Shown: piece after piece, positions 15,704-24,677 of the stretch
How the letters are laid out: every line of letters starts with the position of its first letter
Position numbering within the stretch: position 1 is the first letter of the stretch
Assembly (NCBI GenBank): GCA_015060165.1
Contig: SUZC01000005.1
Location: 1-64,000 of the forward strand
Length of the DNA stretch: 64,000 bases
Source of the DNA: Rikenellaceae bacterium
GTDB taxonomy: Bacteria; Bacteroidota; Bacteroidia; Bacteroidales; Rikenellaceae
Direction: 5' to 3'
The notes under the pieces: model-generated
Seen by the model: only the letters and a program-made list of their open reading frames with translations
Databases searched by the model: none
What the model was told of the DNA's origin: nothing
Program-made: the position numbers and the translations under genes

Positions 15704-18598
15704 TTAGCGAGGACCTCCCATCGGGGGACCCATACGTCGGCCTCCTGCATTACCGCCATCCATAATGCCATAATCGGCCAAATTACGTGAACCCTTCTTG
15801 CCGAATACACGGAGGTTGTAGGTGAATTGTACTGTGTAGTAACGTCCAATCACGCTATTCCAAGAGTTCTGCGTGTAACCCGAACCTGTGGCACGAGCAA
15901 ACGATGTATTCTGGTTGAAGATGTCGTTTACGCCAAGCATAATCTCACCCAGCTTATTCTTGAATAGCTTTTTACCGATACCTGCGTTGCAGATGGTGTA
16001 AGAGTCATTGTAATCGTTCGTAAAGCCGATGTTCTGTACGTAGTTGGCACTTGCTGTAAATGTAAATCCTTTCCAGAAGATGGTCTTCAATGAAGCCTGA
16101 GCCGAGTGGTTGAAATACTCATTCTTACCGTTGCCAGTGGCCAGTGAGTTGTCGGCAAAGTTGTAAGCACCATTCCAAGAGATTGTAAAGTCGATATTCT
16201 CCGAGATGTTGCTACCCAATACTACGCGAGCGTCGTAGCCCATATTGCTTGCCATGTTCTTCTCTCCGTTTACAAGCGAAGGAGTCTTCGAATAGTTTAC
16301 ACCTCCCATAATGTTGAAATTGCACTTGATGGGATTGATGGGAAGGCCATAGCTCAAATGAGTGCGGAGACTCATATAACCATCGACATTCTCGTAAGTC
16401 GAATACTGAATAGGCTTCGAACCCACCTCGTCGATTACGAATTGAGGTATGTTGTTGCCGGTATATAGGCTCTGCGAGATGTAGTCCTGAGCAGCGCGGA
16501 ACGAAAACATCCACATAAACGTGCGTCCCTTCTCCAGGTTGGTATTGTTGTAGTGGAAGTTGACATTGTGCGAGTAAGCAGGATTCAATCGCTCGTTACC
16601 GCTCGACACGTACTGTGAGTCAGAGATGTCGAGAATGCCATTCAATTGCTGAATGCTGGGGTTGTTGGTGTACGACATCACAAACAGACGTATTGAATTC
16701 TGCTGGTTGATGTTGAAGTTACCCATCAAGAAGTATGTGAAGTCGTTGTACGAGCGTTTTACTGGTTGAGTCTGTGCAGCCTCTACCTGGCCGTTGAGGG
16801 TAGAGTATTGGTAGCTGAGGTTCAAAACCAAGGTGTTGCGCTCCTTCGTAAAACTATAACCCGGACCTACGCGGTGAGTCGTGTAATCGCTTGTGTAGCG
16901 ATTCGATAGAGCAGGATCAAGTGTGCCGTTTGTGTAGCTATCATCGTTGCCAAAGTTAAACGTATTACGCTTGCTCTCCTGGTTTGTGTAACCCAAATCA
17001 TAACGCAATGTGATTTGTGAACTCTTCGATATAGGCTCTGCATAGTTTACCGATGCATTCAATCCCAAATTGTCAGAGTTCGATTCATTGCTCAAATAGC
17101 GGAGCAGTGGAGAGTATGTGCCATCATCATTCTTGATAGTCTGCTGGTTTGAGTGGCTACGAGAATCGTTCTCGTTCTCACGATAGCTTACGCGGCCATC
17201 GATGGTCATCATACGGCCATTCTCGCCCAGTTTAAGACGGTACTGCATGAACTCAAAGAAGTTAAAACCGTGGTTGTCGCCATCATTTCCACTACGGATA
17301 ATGTTGTAGAGATCAGCACCTTGTTGTAAACCCTCTGTCGAGCTGAATGGATCGTATGACTGCATACTGAAGTTGGTGCGTGACATAAGCGACTGATTCT
17401 CCGAAATACGCCAATCTACACGGGCATTGAAACGGTGGTTATAGTTAGAGTTGTCAGAATAGCCCGACTGCTCCAATGTTCCCAAATCTTCAAGTGGAGC
17501 CTCGTACCAACGTGTTAGTTGAGAGAGGTTCTTTGTTCGTGAGCGGTTGTACATATAGAATGCCTGCAACTTCAACTTGTCGTTCCCGCCCCATGATGCT
17601 GAGTAGTTTACACCGATGGCTCCAACTTTGGCGACACCACTCTGTGGACGTACCATATACTGGCCCATTCCGCGACCCATTCCGCCGCCACCACCGCCGC
17701 TGCCGCCACCGGCAACGCCGAGAATATCCTCGAATGAGAAGTTCTGCTGGTTGATGTTATTGGCCATACCAATCAACGAGAGGCGATGTGCACCGTTGAA
17801 GTAGTTGACGTTACCACCAGCTGTGTATTTGTGTTCGCTTGTAATCTCGTCGGTGTCGGGCTGATAGCCATAGGCTGCGTAGAGTTTTCCAAATACACCT
17901 TGACGCATATTTTCGTGAGTCGTGATATTGAGCGCTTTGTAGCTTTCGCCATCGTCGCGACCCGAGAACTCGGCATTATCGCTAAGTTTGTTGTAGACCT
18001 GAACACTCTTTACAGCCTGAGCAGGAAGCGAATTGATGGCTGTTGTAACGTCCTCACCAAAGAACTCTTTTCCATCGACAAACACCTTCTGAATAGTCTC
18101 TCCCTGAGCCTCTACCGTACCATTCGAAACCGTGATACCCGGCATCTTCTTCAAAAGACCCTCCACATCGGCATCACTTGTAACTTTGTAGGCTGCGGCA
18201 TTGTAACTTACCGTGTCACCCTTCTGTGATGCACGAATAGCCTGCACCTCTTTGACCACTGCGTCGATTTTGGTTGCCGATTCCGAAATCTCTATCTTGC
18301 CAAGGTCTTTGTTGGCCGCATCGATTTTGATATGGCTCTTCTTGTCCTCATAACCGAGGAATGTTACCAATACATCGTACTCTCCATATTTGGTGGTAGC
18401 AATTGCTGTTTTACCGCCAAATCCAGAGACGTATTGTTTTGTCTTTTCGGGATTGGTTACCGATGTGAGTTCTACGACTGCTCCGGCAACACCCTCTTTG
18501 GTGTTAGCATCGATGATTGTGATGGTCGCCTTGCCACTTTGTGCAAATGAGACTGTCGCCATACAAATGAAAAGAAAGGTACTTAATAACTTTTTCAT
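15704..18598 (-). CDS. Outer-membrane beta-barrel protein with CarboxypepD_reg and plug-like domains
   Basis: The 964-residue protein has a signal peptide (cut near FAQ, residues 18-20) and a carboxypeptidase-regulatory-like beta-sandwich (about 23-105). A plug-like region follows (about 125-230, including VFVDGKEFFGED and LNITT), then a long barrel (OMP_b-brl_3 type). Oddities are a loop with ten or so glycines at residues 297-311 and a Gly/Pro/Met/Arg-rich C-terminal tail in place of the usual terminal aromatic residue. It is not a SusC: there is no SusD gene and no TonB box that I can see. The small Gln-rich protein gene is next to it and also has a Gly/Arg-rich stretch. Its cargo is unknown. 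Confidence 0.85.
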   Translation of the reverse strand: MKKLLSTFLFICMATVSFAQSGKATITIIDANTKEGVAGAVVELTSVTNPEKTKQYVSGFGGKTAIATTKYGEYDVLVTFLGYEDKKSHIKIDAANKDLGKIEISESATKIDAVVKEVQAIRASQKGDTVSYNAAAYKVTSDADVEGLLKKMPGITVSNGTVEAQGETIQKVFVDGKEFFGEDVTTAINSLPAQAVKSVQVYNKLSDNAEFSGRDDGESYKALNITTHENMRQGVFGKLYAAYGYQPDTDEITSEHKYTAGGNVNYFNGAHRLSLIGMANNINQQNFSFEDILGVAGGGSGGGGGGMGRGMGQYMVRPQSGVAKVGAIGVNYSASWGGNDKLKLQAFYMYNRSRTKNLSQLTRWYEAPLEDLGTLEQSGYSDNSNYNHRFNARVDWRISENQSLMSRTNFSMQSYDPFSSTEGLQQGADLYNIIRSGNDGDNHGFNFFEFMQYRLKLGENGRMMTIDGRVSYRENENDSRSHSNQQTIKNDDGTYSPLLRYLSNESNSDNLGLNASVNYAEPISKSSQITLRYDLGYTNQESKRNTFNFGNDDSYTNGTLDPALSNRYTSDYTTHRVGPGYSFTKERNTLVLNLSYQYSTLNGQVEAAQTQPVKRSYNDFTYFLMGNFNINQQNSIRLFVMSYTNNPSIQQLNGILDISDSQYVSSGNERLNPAYSHNVNFHYNNTNLEKGRTFMWMFSFRAAQDYISQSLYTGNNIPQFVIDEVGSKPIQYSTYENVDGYMSLRTHLSYGLPINPIKCNFNIMGGVNYSKTPSLVNGEKNMASNMGYDARVVLGSNISENIDFTISWNGAYNFADNSLATGNGKNEYFNHSAQASLKTIFWKGFTFTASANYVQNIGFTNDYNDSYTICNAGIGKKLFKNKLGEIMLGVNDIFNQNTSFARATGSGYTQNSWNSVIGRYYTVQFTYNLRVFGKKGSRNLADYGIMDGGNAGGRRMGPPMGGPR

Positions 18599-18680
18599 TC
18601 TCTCTGTCTATTTTTATTAATAATCTTTTCTGTTTCGATTTACGGCACACATTTTATGTGTGTCGCCAAATAAAATCGCG

Positions 18681-18710
18681 CAAAGATATTAAATTATTGT
18701 CTTTGACAAT
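18681..18710 (-). promoter_or_regulatory. Promoter of the outer-membrane barrel gene with inverted repeat
   Basis: The minus strand carries TATCTTTG at 18681-18688 (-7 type). An inverted repeat ATTGTC-TTT-GACAAT (18696-18710) overlaps the place of the -33 element; its distal half supplies an ATTG 18 bases from the -7 box. The repeat is a candidate regulator site. Which regulator binds is not known. Confidence 0.55.
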
Positions 18711-18729
18711 AAAAAATCGGGTGAAACGA

Positions 18730-18762
18730 CAAAAACGGGGTGCCAACTGACGTTGACACCCC
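18730..18762 (-). terminator. Terminator of the small Gln-rich protein gene
   Basis: A GGGGTG/CACCCC stem, one mismatch and a CAAC/GTTG stem (18737-18762) are followed on the minus strand by five T. It separates the small secreted protein from the barrel gene, so the two are distinct transcripts. Confidence 0.7.
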
Positions 18763-18831
18763 TCCGAAAAACAACCTAATTCCATTACTGCCCTTTAATG
18801 GATATCGTATGAGATTCTAATTTGGTTGGAT

Positions 18832-19383
18832 TTAGAATCCCGTTCCTTCACCGAAGCCGCCATCGTTGCCTCCAGCACGCTGGCCACCGCCCTGCTCACC
18901 AAAGTTGTTACTCTGCTGCTGAGCTTGACGCATCTGTTGCATACGCTGCTGCATACGCTCCATTTGGGCTTGCTTTTGCTTCTGGTATTTTTCATACTTT
19001 TTCTCTCCCACAATGGCTTTAAGCTTCTCTTCTTGTGTAGCCTGGATAGCCTGCTGCTTCTGGCGAATAGCCTGCATAATCTTCATCTGCTCCTCGTACA
19101 TTGTCTGCTGCTCCTTAGCTGTAGAGAGATACATATCGTAAATCTGCTGCTTCTGAGCATCGCTTACATCAATCCAGTCGGCAATATTGTCAGCCTGGAC
19201 CTTTGCTAACTCCTCTGGCTTCATCTGTTGACGGCCTCCGCCTCGTTGACCTCGCATACCGCCAAAGCCTGCTTGGCCACGTTGCTGGGGAGCTTGTGTG
19301 TTAGCTCGTTGTGGCTGTTGTGCGAATGAATCAACTCCTGCAAATAGGAGTGCTACGATTGCAAATACTTGAATTTTTTTCAT
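18832..19383 (-). CDS. Small secreted Gln/Met-rich helical protein (DUF4890- or Spy-like)
   Basis: From the ATG at 19381-19383 (an in-frame GTG one codon earlier is less likely) the product has 183 residues. It has a signal peptide (cut near FAQ), a Gln/Arg/Gly-rich linker and a long charged helix. The linker contains GGMRGQRGGGRQQ. The helix reads IADWIDVSDAQKQQIYDMYL, then Q/K/M-rich heptads, then more Q and G. The order, with a DAQKQQIYD helix, recalls periplasmic Spy/CpxP-like and DUF4890 proteins of Bacteroidetes; no biochemical role is established for the latter. It lies between the LytTR regulator and the outer-membrane barrel gene and has its own promoter-like TATTTTTG at 19455-19462 and its own terminator. 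Confidence 0.72.
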   Translation of the reverse strand: MKKIQVFAIVALLFAGVDSFAQQPQRANTQAPQQRGQAGFGGMRGQRGGGRQQMKPEELAKVQADNIADWIDVSDAQKQQIYDMYLSTAKEQQTMYEEQMKIMQAIRQKQQAIQATQEEKLKAIVGEKKYEKYQKQKQAQMERMQQRMQQMRQAQQQSNNFGEQGGGQRAGGNDGGFGEGTGF

Positions 19384-19454
19384 CACTTTTTATTAATTTA
19401 CTTTCTTGTAGTGGCTAATCCAATGCTACTTTACTTAGACCACTTTCTCTATTG

Positions 19455-19462
19455 CAAAAATA
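19455..19462 (-). promoter_or_regulatory. -7 box upstream of the small Gln-rich protein gene
   Basis: TATTTTTG on the minus strand matches TAnnTTTG and lies about 70 bases before the start codon, directly after the regulator's terminator. No clear -33 box is seen. Confidence 0.4.
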
Positions 19463-19469
19463 GTGATAA

Positions 19470-19497
19470 AATAAAAAACCGACGCCGAGGCATCGGT
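19470..19497 (-). terminator. Terminator of the LytTR regulator gene
   Basis: A short GC-rich hairpin (ACCGA at 19478-19482 with TCGGT at 19493-19497, plus inner pairs) is followed on the minus strand by TTTTTT. It ends the kinase-regulator transcript. Confidence 0.6.
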
Positions 19498-19526
19498 AAA
19501 TCGTGCGAAACTTGGGGGTGAATCGA

Positions 19527-20303
19527 CTAATTTGAGGGGTGAACCGACAAAAGCCATTGCTTGAATTCGGGTACACGTGCTTTGCTTATGATGATTTTTT
19601 CTGGAATTTCCACCATAAGGTTGAGCGATAGGCGACTGCCGAACCACACTGCAATATCTTTCACCGCTTTACGAGCTACGATAAATTGGCGATTTGCGCG
19701 GAAGAACTCCATCTCAGGAAGATTGCTTTGTAGTGTCTCCAGCGTGCGGTCAACCGCGTACTTATCGCCATTAAACGTAAAGGCTGTTACCTTCTCGTTT
19801 GAGGTATAGAAATAAGCAACATCGTCGATGTTAAGAGGTATAATCTTATCCTTGAAATGCACCAAGAAAACACGTTGATACTCTTGTCGCGAACTTTCGA
19901 TTAATGTCTCTATTCGACTCTGGTATGAACTCTGTTCTGATCCGCTGAGACGGGCAAATTTCTCCAATGCGCGCTGTAAATCGTCGGCCTTGATGGGCTT
20001 GAGTAGGTAATCAATACTGTTGACTTTGAAGGCTCTAAGTGCGTATTCGTCGTATGCCGTTGTGAAGATTATCGGAGATGTGATCTCCACAGAGTCGAAT
20101 ATGCGGAACGATTCTCCATCGGCTAAGTGGATATCCATAAATACCAGATCGGGACGTGTTTGACTTTTGTCCTCGAAATATTCTACGGTCTCTTCGATAC
20201 TCTCCAATACAGCGAGTACATTATATGTAGGTGCTACGTTGCGAAGTATGGCTTTGAGGTTTACGGCAGCAGCCGTTTCATCCTCGACTATAAGTATATT
20301 CAT
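19527..20303 (-). CDS. LytTR-family response regulator
   Basis: The 258-residue protein has a receiver domain (1-120) with acidic pocket E7-D8, phosphorylation site D57 in VFMDIHL, the conserved T in TTAYDEYALRAF and K in YLLKPIKADDL. A LytTR DNA-binding domain follows (about 150-250), with the typical strand-rich segments FLVHFKDKIIPLNIDDVAYF and FFRANRQFIVARKAV. Such regulators bind direct repeats upstream of targets. The kinase gene lies 11 bp upstream on the same strand, so this is a two-component pair. The adjacent outer-membrane protein and small secreted protein are plausible targets, by position only. Confidence 0.93.
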   Translation of the reverse strand: MNILIVEDETAAAVNLKAILRNVAPTYNVLAVLESIEETVEYFEDKSQTRPDLVFMDIHLADGESFRIFDSVEITSPIIFTTAYDEYALRAFKVNSIDYLLKPIKADDLQRALEKFARLSGSEQSSYQSRIETLIESSRQEYQRVFLVHFKDKIIPLNIDDVAYFYTSNEKVTAFTFNGDKYAVDRTLETLQSNLPEMEFFRANRQFIVARKAVKDIAVWFGSRLSLNLMVEIPEKIIISKARVPEFKQWLLSVHPSN

Positions 20304-20314
20304 AATCTGCTAAT

Positions 20315-21811
20315 TTATGCTTCGGGTTTTTGAAGGGGCAGACGTACGGTAAAATCTGTATCGGTGTCGATAACCTCGATGTCTTGGCCAGTGATGAGCT
20401 GCCAGCGACTACGCAAATTTATCAGCCCAATACCTGTCGAGGGTTCATTCTCTATCTTCGGCGTTTTTCGGTTGTATACTACCAATGTGCTACCCTCGGT
20501 GCGAATGCTCACGTGGAATGGCTGCTTACGAGTTATGGTGTTGTGCTTCACAGCGTTGCCAATTAGCGGCTGGAGCGTAAGCGAAGGTAGAATCCATTGA
20601 TTGTATTGCGGGTCAATTTCAATGTCGAAGAATAGCTTGTCGGCATAGCGAACCTTGAAGATCTCGGAATATGCACGTGCAAACTCGATCTCCTCCTCAA
20701 GGGTTGACTTCTGGTTTTGTCCGTTCTGAATAATGTAACGGAACGTATATGATAGCTGGTCTATATACTCCAATGCCTTTTGCTCGTTCTGCTCACGCAC
20801 CAACATCGAGAGAGAGTTGAGCGAGTTGAAGAAGAAGTGAGGGTTAATCTGACCCATAAGCATATTGTAGCGAGTCTGCAAATTCTCTGTTCTGAGGTGC
20901 TCATTTTCGAGCAAAATCTTCTGCTGCTCCGATAGTAGGTCATAGATACGGCCATATAGAATGGCTACGGCTAGTACCACTGTGCATTTCAAAATCACCA
21001 TCCAGTCCATCATCTGCTGGCCTTGGAATATCATAACCATCTTGCCCGTGTACCAGTTCACATATGGTGCGCAGAAGTAGCAGCCGAAAGTTACGGCTAA
21101 AGCAATGGCGCTTCGCTGGAGATATTGGCGTGTCGAAGAGTTGTATCCCTTCAAATGGAGGGTCATAATGCTCAACAGTAAGAATGACAGTGCCATATAG
21201 TATAGCAACTGAATCAGCGCCTCGTGCTCGCGGCTCGGACGGTCGTAAGAGATGGGTGTAGCCTCCACGCCATTTTGCAGAATAATCTCATCAACGCTGG
21301 GGTTGGAGTTGCCTCTGGGTGGGTGTATCGTGCAACGAATTGCGTCGCCATCTTTGAGCTTGTAGAGGTAGATTCTACGTGAATTTACGTAGATGCTATC
21401 CATTTTATAGCCCGATGCCGGTTTGGCTTGTGCCAAATTCCCCATATGCGGACGAGGTCCGTTTGCGTGATTTGTTGCACCACGACCTTGGTGAGTTTGC
21501 TCTTTGGGATTCTCATTTTCGCCTTTAGCTTCTCGTTCGCGTGCAATCTTTTCAATCTCGGCAAAAAATCGATGAATGGCCACAGAGTCGGATACAAGTA
21601 CATATCCATATCCGTCGCGTGAGATACGCAATACACCATCGATTTCGGGTTTACGTTGCAATTCCTGCTCTTGCGAAGTGCGTTGTTCGCCAGCTTCACG
21701 TTGCTCGACCATCATCGATAGAAGATACGAAAAGTTAACCGTAATGGTGATTACGATTGCAATAAGCAGATTCAACATCGAAGTTGAACGTTTGTAATTG
21801 AGTAACTTCAT
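20315..21811 (-). CDS. LytS-type sensor histidine kinase
   Basis: The ATG at 21809-21811 gives 498 residues; a TTG eight codons earlier is less likely. The N-terminus is one membrane segment (about 12-34), then a periplasmic domain of roughly 160 residues with an Arg/Gln/Asn-rich stretch. A group of further membrane segments follows (about 205-305). The cytoplasmic part has the His_kinase motif INPHFFFNSLNSLSML (phospho-His near residue 325) and an ATPase domain with LIGNAVKHN and GIGLINLRSRW. This is the Bacteroidetes LytS/YehU type that pairs with LytTR regulators. The stimulus is unknown. It is the first gene of a two-gene transcript with the regulator. Confidence 0.92.
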   Translation of the reverse strand: MKLLNYKRSTSMLNLLIAIVITITVNFSYLLSMMVEQREAGEQRTSQEQELQRKPEIDGVLRISRDGYGYVLVSDSVAIHRFFAEIEKIAREREAKGENENPKEQTHQGRGATNHANGPRPHMGNLAQAKPASGYKMDSIYVNSRRIYLYKLKDGDAIRCTIHPPRGNSNPSVDEIILQNGVEATPISYDRPSREHEALIQLLYYMALSFLLLSIMTLHLKGYNSSTRQYLQRSAIALAVTFGCYFCAPYVNWYTGKMVMIFQGQQMMDWMVILKCTVVLAVAILYGRIYDLLSEQQKILLENEHLRTENLQTRYNMLMGQINPHFFFNSLNSLSMLVREQNEQKALEYIDQLSYTFRYIIQNGQNQKSTLEEEIEFARAYSEIFKVRYADKLFFDIEIDPQYNQWILPSLTLQPLIGNAVKHNTITRKQPFHVSIRTEGSTLVVYNRKTPKIENEPSTGIGLINLRSRWQLITGQDIEVIDTDTDFTVRLPLQKPEA

Positions 21812-21907
21812 ATTCGCCAAATTAATTGGTTGCAATTGTCGGACAGTAATGGCGAATCAGAGTTGAGTCGTTGTGGTCGATAGCTTTTTTACTAAGCCTA
21901 TCCCTGA

Positions 21908-22441
21908 TTACTCCTCCTCTTTGTACCATGAAGCGTAGAGCTGGTAGTCGCGTGCTGTACGCTTTACGATATGCTCACGCTGCTCGGGGGTGATCTCCTT
22001 AACTTTCTTTGCAGGAACACCAGCATATACTGAGTTCGGCTCCAACTGCGCACCCGACAAAACTAATGCGTTGGCGGCAATGATACATCCCTCTGGAACT
22101 ACCGCATTATCCAAAACCGTTGCACCCATACCAATCAGTACGCTATCGCCGATCGTGGCTCCGTGAATCGTGGCATTGTGGCCAACCGACACGTCGTTAC
22201 CGATGTGAGTCTGCGAGGGCTTAGGCGATTTATCGTAGAGGGTGTGGATTACGGCTCCATCCTGGATGTTGGTGCGGTCACCTATGGTGATGGTGTTCAC
22301 ATCGCCACGCAATACCGCTCCATACCAGATCGAGCAATCCTTACCGATAGTAACATCACCAATAATTACCGCTGTCTCGGCCAAAAATGTATTTTCGCCA
22401 ATCTCAGGAACGTGTCCTCTAACTTTTCTAATTAGTGCCAT
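21908..22441 (-). CDS. Gamma-carbonic-anhydrase-like hexapeptide-repeat protein
   Basis: The 177-residue protein is a left-handed beta-helix of hexapeptide repeats (TVIIGDVTIG, GAVLRGD, VSVGHNATIHGATIG, VLIGMGATVLD) with a C-terminal helix. The three histidines that bind zinc in gamma-carbonic anhydrases are present: H66 in AVIHT, H88 in VGHN and H93 in TIHG. The family also includes YrdA/PaaY-type proteins without proven anhydrase activity, so activity is inferred. It is cytoplasmic. The gene follows the aspartyl protease gene on the same strand with a 22-bp gap, which suggests co-transcription. Confidence 0.9.
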   Translation of the reverse strand: MALIRKVRGHVPEIGENTFLAETAVIIGDVTIGKDCSIWYGAVLRGDVNTITIGDRTNIQDGAVIHTLYDKSPKPSQTHIGNDVSVGHNATIHGATIGDSVLIGMGATVLDNAVVPEGCIIAANALVLSGAQLEPNSVYAGVPAKKVKEITPEQREHIVKRTARDYQLYASWYKEEE

Positions 22442-22463
22442 ATTTTTTAATTCAAAATTTTCG

Positions 22464-23726
22464 TTACAGGTTCTCTTTTTCGAACGAAATTTCCGAGGTG
22501 GTATTGCCTCTCTTTACGGTGATTTTCCATGCTTCGGCCGATTCACTCATCTTTTTCAAGGTTTTAAGGTCAACCTTATCGCGAGAAAGTCCGTTGATAG
22601 ATACAACCACATCGCCTCGCTTCAATCCCGCCTTTTCTGCGTTGCCACCTTCTACCAATCCGTTTACAATCCAGCAATCATTTTTCGGCGTTAAAACGAT
22701 GCCTGAATGGTAAATTGCAGCTTTGTTGATATTCTTATTTGGGCGAAGCCAAATCTCGCACTTCGCAAAGTCGAAAATCACATCAAATCGCTCCAACAGC
22801 CCGTTGCCAATAAGTCCATCATAGCGGCTATCGGCCAATGAACCTTGTGTGTTGGCCGAATACGACGTCCTTATGTCGTTAATCTCGCTACCTGCGATAG
22901 CAACGCCTTTTGCTCGGAAGATGTAATCGGTTGCCGAGCCTCCGACACCGGCGACATCATATATAATCTTCTTCGTATTGGAAAGAACGCTTTTCAAATT
23001 TAGCTTGGCGGCCAAATTGCTATTGAGGAGCATCCCTGTGCTTGCTCCCATATCCACCAAAAAGTTGCCGTCAAACGATACCTCATCGGTGATTTTTACC
23101 TTTATGGGAATCAACATTCTGGTTTGACTGTTGTCCAACCATTTGCATTTGATGCAAGTGTATCCTTCGGGCGCTTGTTCCTCTTGTGGCAGGATGAGCA
23201 TATACTCATCTGTATAGTTGAACTTCACTTTGCGACCACGCATAAATACCATTCCAAACATCCCGTCAACACCATCGCCGAGAATTTTTCGCAAATCCAT
23301 CACTACGGCTCTCTGCTCGGTTTGGTTGTGTTCGCCAACGCTATATTTCCATCCGCTCATATCGAGGTTTACGGCCTGCATAGCATTGCCGGCACCAGCG
23401 GCCATAGCCTTTCGCAGATTACCCAAGTGGGCAAAGTGCTTTTTGTAGAAAGCCTCGTCGAGCAAAATGCTGGTGTTGCCCGTATCAAAAACCATTCTTG
23501 CAGGAATCGAATCTCGCAATACAACATCGAAATACAGATGATTCGTGTAATCGAATGCAATTGCTCCTTTGGGTAGGGTGCGAGTTGGCGTTGTCGCATT
23601 GCTCTGTGCCGATGCGGCTGTGCTACTTTTTTCAGTCTCTTTGGCCTTTGCATTTGTGCAGGCGCAGAGTGTCGCAATGACGGCAGCAGTTACAACGATT
23701 GTGATGTTTTTCAACAAAGACTTCAT
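22464..23726 (-). CDS. Lipoprotein with retropepsin-like aspartyl protease and PDZ domains
   Basis: The 420-residue product has a signal ending in A-T-L-C-A-C23, a lipobox-like site. Two half-protease repeats follow: D81-T-G in VFDTGNTSILLDEAFY, and D225-M-G in FLVDMGASTGMLLN. The second site has Met in place of the usual Thr/Ser. A PDZ domain occupies about residues 343-405 (VNGLVEGGNAEKAGLKRGDV). This is the clan AA aspartyl-protease/PDZ architecture common in Bacteroidetes. The proteolytic target is unknown, and the changed second motif leaves activity open. It is followed 22 bp later by the gamma-carbonic-anhydrase-like gene. It starts 83 bp downstream of the mazG stop, across a run of C and no clear promoter. 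Confidence 0.85.
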   Translation of the reverse strand: MKSLLKNITIVVTAAVIATLCACTNAKAKETEKSSTAASAQSNATTPTRTLPKGAIAFDYTNHLYFDVVLRDSIPARMVFDTGNTSILLDEAFYKKHFAHLGNLRKAMAAGAGNAMQAVNLDMSGWKYSVGEHNQTEQRAVVMDLRKILGDGVDGMFGMVFMRGRKVKFNYTDEYMLILPQEEQAPEGYTCIKCKWLDNSQTRMLIPIKVKITDEVSFDGNFLVDMGASTGMLLNSNLAAKLNLKSVLSNTKKIIYDVAGVGGSATDYIFRAKGVAIAGSEINDIRTSYSANTQGSLADSRYDGLIGNGLLERFDVIFDFAKCEIWLRPNKNINKAAIYHSGIVLTPKNDCWIVNGLVEGGNAEKAGLKRGDVVVSINGLSRDKVDLKTLKKMSESAEAWKITVKRGNTTSEISFEKENL

Positions 23727-23809
23727 AATGTTTGTGGGGCTATAGTATATACCCCCCCCCTAAATTACTGTTTCTCATAATGTTACATTTATATTTATTG
23801 GAGGTGTTA

Positions 23810-24589
23810 TTATTTCTCATCTTTTTTTGCTGAACGCCAAAGCTGGTCAAGCTCTTCGGCCGACATCTCCGAGAAGAGTTTGTCGCCCGCCTCGGCCTCC
23901 ATATGCTGGAAACGCGAGATAAACTTCTTGTTGCATTTTTCCAGTGCAAGTTCGGGGTCGATGCCGTACAGACGACACATATTAATCAACGCAAAGAACA
24001 AATCGCCAATCTCTTCGGTGGTACGTTCCTTGTCGTCACGTGCCATCTCAACCTCAATCTCTGCAATCTCCTCCTTGACTTTTGGCCATATATCCTCTTT
24101 CTGTTCCCAATCGAAACCTGCGCTTGCAGCCTTCTCGCCAATGCGGTAGGCCTTGACCATAGCTGGTAACGAGCGTGGTACACCGCCCAAAATACCGCCT
24201 TTACGCTTCTTTTTGCGGAGTTTCAACTCTTCCCAATTCTTCATCACCTCGTCGGGAGTGTCGGCGTGAATATCGCTATATACGTGAGGATGGCGATAGA
24301 TGAGCTTGTCACACTCGGCATCGGCTACATCGGCAAAGTTGAAAGCTCCCTGCTCTTCGCCCAATTTCGAGTAAAAAACGACGTGTAATAATAAATCGCC
24401 CAACTCCTCCTTGATGCCCTCCATATTATTGTCGGCAATGGCATCAACCAATTCGTAGGTCTCCTCAATCGTATTGTTTCTGAGCGATTCGAAGGTCTGC
24501 TCACGGTCCCAGGGGCATTTTTCGCGCAGGGTATCCATAACCTCCAAAATACGCTCAGTCGCTCTTAATTTCTCTTGTTTGGTCATCAT
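23810..24589 (-). CDS. mazG: MazG nucleoside triphosphate pyrophosphohydrolase
   Basis: At 259 residues this is the two-domain MazG of housekeeping type, which hydrolyses NTPs or dNTPs to the monophosphate and pyrophosphate. The first domain has the characteristic LREKCPWDREQTFESLR and metal-binding clusters E42-E43-x-x-E46 and E61-E62-x-x-D65. The second has a matching E-E set (KEEIAEIEVEMARDD and EEIGDLFFALINMCR). The start could be the first or second of two adjacent ATGs. The gene diverges from the GH20 gene across an 88-bp region that holds both -7 boxes. It is cytoplasmic and is not linked to a mazEF toxin pair here. Confidence 0.94.
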   Translation of the reverse strand: MMTKQEKLRATERILEVMDTLREKCPWDREQTFESLRNNTIEETYELVDAIADNNMEGIKEELGDLLLHVVFYSKLGEEQGAFNFADVADAECDKLIYRHPHVYSDIHADTPDEVMKNWEELKLRKKKRKGGILGGVPRSLPAMVKAYRIGEKAASAGFDWEQKEDIWPKVKEEIAEIEVEMARDDKERTTEEIGDLFFALINMCRLYGIDPELALEKCNKKFISRFQHMEAEAGDKLFSEMSAEELDQLWRSAKKDEK

Positions 24590-24608
24590 ATTTGAAATAA
24601 ACTTTCCA

Positions 24609-24645
24609 CAAAGTTATGATTTTCATCCGAAAATAGATAACTTTG
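24609..24645. promoter_or_regulatory. Divergent promoters of mazG and the GH20 gene
   Basis: TAACTTTG occurs on the plus strand at 24638-24645, 33 bases before the GH20 ATG. It occurs again on the minus strand at 24609-24616, 19 bases before mazG. Both match TAnnTTTG. Together they form a 10-bp inverted repeat, which the divergent promoters explain. Confidence 0.6.
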
Positions 24646-24677
24646 TCAAATATAATTTTGCATTAATTTGTTACAAA

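Noticed and set aside
15704..18598. SusC-type TonB-dependent transporter
   Set aside because: The plug is incomplete, no TonB box is seen, and there is no SusD gene beside it.
24609..24645. Ten-base inverted repeat as a regulator site
   Set aside because: It is fully explained by two divergent TAACTTTG -7 boxes.
24474..24677. Longer start of the GH20 protein
   Set aside because: It overlaps mazG and the divergent promoters and lies before the signal peptide.
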